NCBI GenBank assembly: GCA_947486375.1
Contig: CANKTP010000013.1
Span: forward strand, 1 to 35,796
Direction of reading: 5' to 3'
Source of the DNA: Candidatus Hydrogenedentota bacterium
Lineage (GTDB): Bacteria > Hydrogenedentota > Hydrogenedentia > Hydrogenedentales > GCA-2746185
Length of the DNA stretch: 35,796 nucleotides
Positions 34,063 to 35,796 of the stretch are shown here, piece by piece; positions within the stretch are counted from its first letter, which is position 1, and each line of letters begins with the position of its first letter. The notes beneath the pieces are model-generated. The model was given only the letters and a program-made list of their open reading frames with translations. It did no database searches and had not been told where the DNA came from. The position numbers and the translations under genes were made by a program.

Positions 34063-35649
34063 ATGTCCAAGGCAAAATTGAACCGGCGATTGAGCGCGAT
34101 GGATGCGGCGTTTCTGTACACCGAGCATCCCACCGCGCCAATGCACATCGGCGGGGTCGACGTGCTCGACGGACCCATGTCCCTGACGAGATTTCGAGAC
34201 GAGTTGGACGCAAAACTGGCGTTTATTCCCCGCTACCGCCAGCGACTAATCCTCGCCCCGCTGAATATCGGCCATCCGACTTGGGAAGACGACCCGAAAT
34301 TCGACATCAAGAACCATGTCGTCGGCGTCACGCTCCCTTCGCCCGGGACCGAGGAACAACTCAAGAAGACCGCTAGCAAACTCTTCGAGGGCATGCTCGA
34401 CCGCGACAAACCATTGTGGAAAATTTACCTCCTCGATGGCTTAAAGGATGGACGCTCCGCGCTCGTTTCGCTCGTGCATCACTGCATGGTCGACGGCGTG
34501 TCCGGTGCCGAATTGTTGAGCGTGATCCTCGACCCCTCCCCCACTCCGCAGACTTTCGAGAAACAACCCTTCGAGCCCGTACCAATCCCGGAACCCGGCA
34601 AGCTTTTCGTCGAGGCCGTCTGGGACACGCTCGGCGAGCAGATCGACAATTGGTCCGAGATGCAGCGTAGCATGTTGCGCATGGCGAGGACCATCCGCGC
34701 CGGCCAGGCCCTGCCGCTGGTGCGCGAATTGCCCGGACTTTTCCGCGACTTCGCCAAGCCGGTCAAGAAACTGCCGTTTAACTCCAGGAACTTTTCGGGG
34801 AAACGCAAGCTGAGTTGGAGCTCGGTCTCCTTCGCCGAGGCCCGGGCGATCCGGGGCCAATGCGGCGGGACGGTGAACGACGTGGTCCTGGCCGCCTTGG
34901 GTGGGGCGGTCCGCCGCTACATGGAGTCGCACAATCTCAAGACGCACAAGCAAAATCTGCGGGTGATGGTGCCGGTAAGCCTTCGGAGCGAAGACCAGCG
35001 CGGCTCCATGGGAAACCAAGTCTCGATGCTCCCCGTGGACGTTCCCCTGGGGTTCAAGGATCCCGTGAAGCGATTGCAAGCCATCACCGAGCGCACCACG
35101 ATCCTGAAGAAAGCCCGCACGGCCGAGGGCCTCAATTTGATGATGCACCTCTGGCAGGGCGCGCCCCCGGCGATGCAAGCCCTGCTCGGCGCCGCGGTGT
35201 TCGCGCCCAGCGTGCAGACCGTGCTCGGGGTCGCGCTGTTCTCGCCCGGCCTGCACATGGTATGCACCAACGTGCCGGGGCCCCAAATTCCCCTGTACTC
35301 GCAAGGCCGCAAAGTCCTTGCACACTATCCCCTCTTGCCCGTCGCCCCGGGGATGGGCCTGAACCTGGGCGTCTTCAGCTACAACCACCGCATCCACTTC
35401 GGCCTCATTGCCGACGCCAACGTCGCCCCCGACGTCGACAAATTCAACCACTTCCTCGACCAGTCGTTTGTCGAACTGCGCAAGGCGGCCGGTGTCGAGG
35501 AGCTCGAGCCCATCGAGATTCGCCACACCCGCCTGAAGCGCAAGACCGCCGCGCCCGCGAAGAAACCGAAAACCGCGGAGAACGGTCGCGTGTCCCGCAA
35601 GAGGAACCCGGCTGCGCCCGCCGGCGAGGCCGTGCCGGAAACGGCATAG
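34063..35649 (+). CDS. Wax ester synthase / diacylglycerol acyltransferase (WS/DGAT)
   Basis: Acyl-CoA-dependent O-acyltransferase of 528 residues that makes wax esters or triacylglycerols, usually at the inner face of the membrane. The catalytic HHxxxDG motif is HHCMVDG at 139-145, with His140 the expected base. Other family blocks are LSAMDAAFLYTEHPTAPMHI (10-29), GGTVNDVVLAALGGAVRRY (the ND motif), VMVPVSLR, GNQVSMLPVDVPLG and TNVPGPQIPLY. The last 40 or so residues are Lys/Pro/Ala-rich and probably disordered. The ATG at 34063 is preceded by GGGGAG; an upstream in-frame ATG at 34000 overlaps the -10 box and is unlikely. Together with the FadJ-like enzyme it suggests active fatty-acyl metabolism, but the two are not linked as an operon. 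Condensation-domain proteins are the distant alternative. Confidence 0.93.
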   Translation: MSKAKLNRRLSAMDAAFLYTEHPTAPMHIGGVDVLDGPMSLTRFRDELDAKLAFIPRYRQRLILAPLNIGHPTWEDDPKFDIKNHVVGVTLPSPGTEEQLKKTASKLFEGMLDRDKPLWKIYLLDGLKDGRSALVSLVHHCMVDGVSGAELLSVILDPSPTPQTFEKQPFEPVPIPEPGKLFVEAVWDTLGEQIDNWSEMQRSMLRMARTIRAGQALPLVRELPGLFRDFAKPVKKLPFNSRNFSGKRKLSWSSVSFAEARAIRGQCGGTVNDVVLAALGGAVRRYMESHNLKTHKQNLRVMVPVSLRSEDQRGSMGNQVSMLPVDVPLGFKDPVKRLQAITERTTILKKARTAEGLNLMMHLWQGAPPAMQALLGAAVFAPSVQTVLGVALFSPGLHMVCTNVPGPQIPLYSQGRKVLAHYPLLPVAPGMGLNLGVFSYNHRIHFGLIADANVAPDVDKFNHFLDQSFVELRKAAGVEELEPIEIRHTRLKRKTAAPAKKPKTAENGRVSRKRNPAAPAGEAVPETA

Positions 35650-35655
35650 GCGGCG

Positions 35656-35796
35656 CTACACCGGGGGAAGGATGTCGAATGCGTGCGTCGAGGCAATCCC
35701 CGTCAACACGTCTCGCGCCGTGAGGACATACCCGCCAGCCGCCTCGTTCAGCGCCAGGGGGATGTAGAGTTCACCCTGGCCGCCGGGACATTCGAC
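35656..35796 (-). CDS. C-terminal 46 residues of an unidentified gene (runs off the right edge)
   Basis: From the right edge the minus strand reads VECPGGQGELYIPLALNEA, AGGYVLTARDVLTG and ends ASTHAFDILPPV followed by TAG (35656-35658). Codon use is GC-rich at third positions and the alternating hydrophobic pattern looks like the last beta strands of an immunoglobulin-like domain, as at the ends of large secreted or surface enzymes. It is convergent with the acyltransferase gene, 6 bases between stops. The family cannot be named from this fragment. Confidence 0.65.
   Translation of the reverse strand, partial: VECPGGQGELYIPLALNEAAGGYVLTARDVLTGIASTHAFDILPPV

Noticed and set aside
1-35796. tRNA, rRNA, CRISPR arrays or phage modules
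   Set aside because: No tRNA-like cloverleaf, rRNA segment, regularly spaced repeat array or phage structural gene was recognised on either strand by reading.

Overview
The window is GC-rich bacterial DNA with dense genes on both strands, GC-rich third codon positions and sigma70-type promoters. It carries a flagellin, a long-form serine hydroxymethyltransferase, Tat-exported Gfo/Idh/MocA oxidoreductases, a MoxR/DUF58/transglutaminase operon, a molybdate transporter, a wax-ester-synthase-like acyltransferase, and remnants of IS256- and ISAzo13-type transposases. This mix suggests an uncultivated member of the Planctomycetota / Hydrogenedentota / Verrucomicrobiota neighbourhood. That placement is inference from gene content only; no rRNA or marker gene settles it.

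Layout. 1-881: 5' part of fumC (minus). 1190-1996: a short flagellin. 2088-3209: a two-domain AhpD/carboxymuconolactone-decarboxylase-like protein interrupted by one in-frame TGA exactly where the second Cys of the CxxC redox motif belongs, followed by a SECIS-like hairpin; I read it as a selenoprotein. 3272-4225: RluA-type pseudouridine synthase (minus). 4358-5890: glyA. 5930-6450: AT-rich block and a broken IS256-family transposase. 6506-7420: Ser/Thr kinase, tail to tail with an MBL-fold hydrolase (7433-8443, minus). 8617-10005: Tat-exported oxidoreductase (minus) with an intrinsic terminator. 10204-15008: a YhaO/YhaN (SbcD/SbcC-like) DNA-repair pair. 15180-16427: a second Gfo/Idh/MocA oxidoreductase. 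16712-19290: modABC. 19405-21486: fadJ-like beta-oxidation enzyme ending in a strong terminator. 21646-23367: Tat-exported gamma-glutamyltransferase. 23435-23584: ISAzo13 transposase remnant. 23754-28035: MoxR-DUF58-transglutaminase operon with 4-nt overlaps. 28104-28301: small unknown protein. 28307-28401: a perfect 30-bp inverted repeat. 28403-30616: a fusion of an AmiE-like serine hydrolase with a NamZ-like muramidase (minus). 31229-33795: secernin-like C69 dipeptidase followed by an amino-acid permease (minus). 34063-35649: wax ester synthase/DGAT. 35656-35796: C-terminus of an unidentified minus-strand gene.

How the parts work together. Most of the window is housekeeping and catabolism: central carbon and one-carbon metabolism (fumC, glyA), beta-oxidation and neutral lipid synthesis, peptide and peptidoglycan salvage (gamma-glutamyltransferase, C69 dipeptidase with permease, AmiE-NamZ fusion), and molybdate uptake. 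The most notable item is the apparent selenocysteine codon in the AhpD-like gene. The signs are reading-frame continuity across the TGA, exact spacing of the AhpD-type E...CxxU...H residues, and a hairpin with a GGC loop 25 nt after the TGA. None of the selenocysteine machinery (selA, selB, selC, selD) lies in this window, so the claim predicts it elsewhere in the genome.
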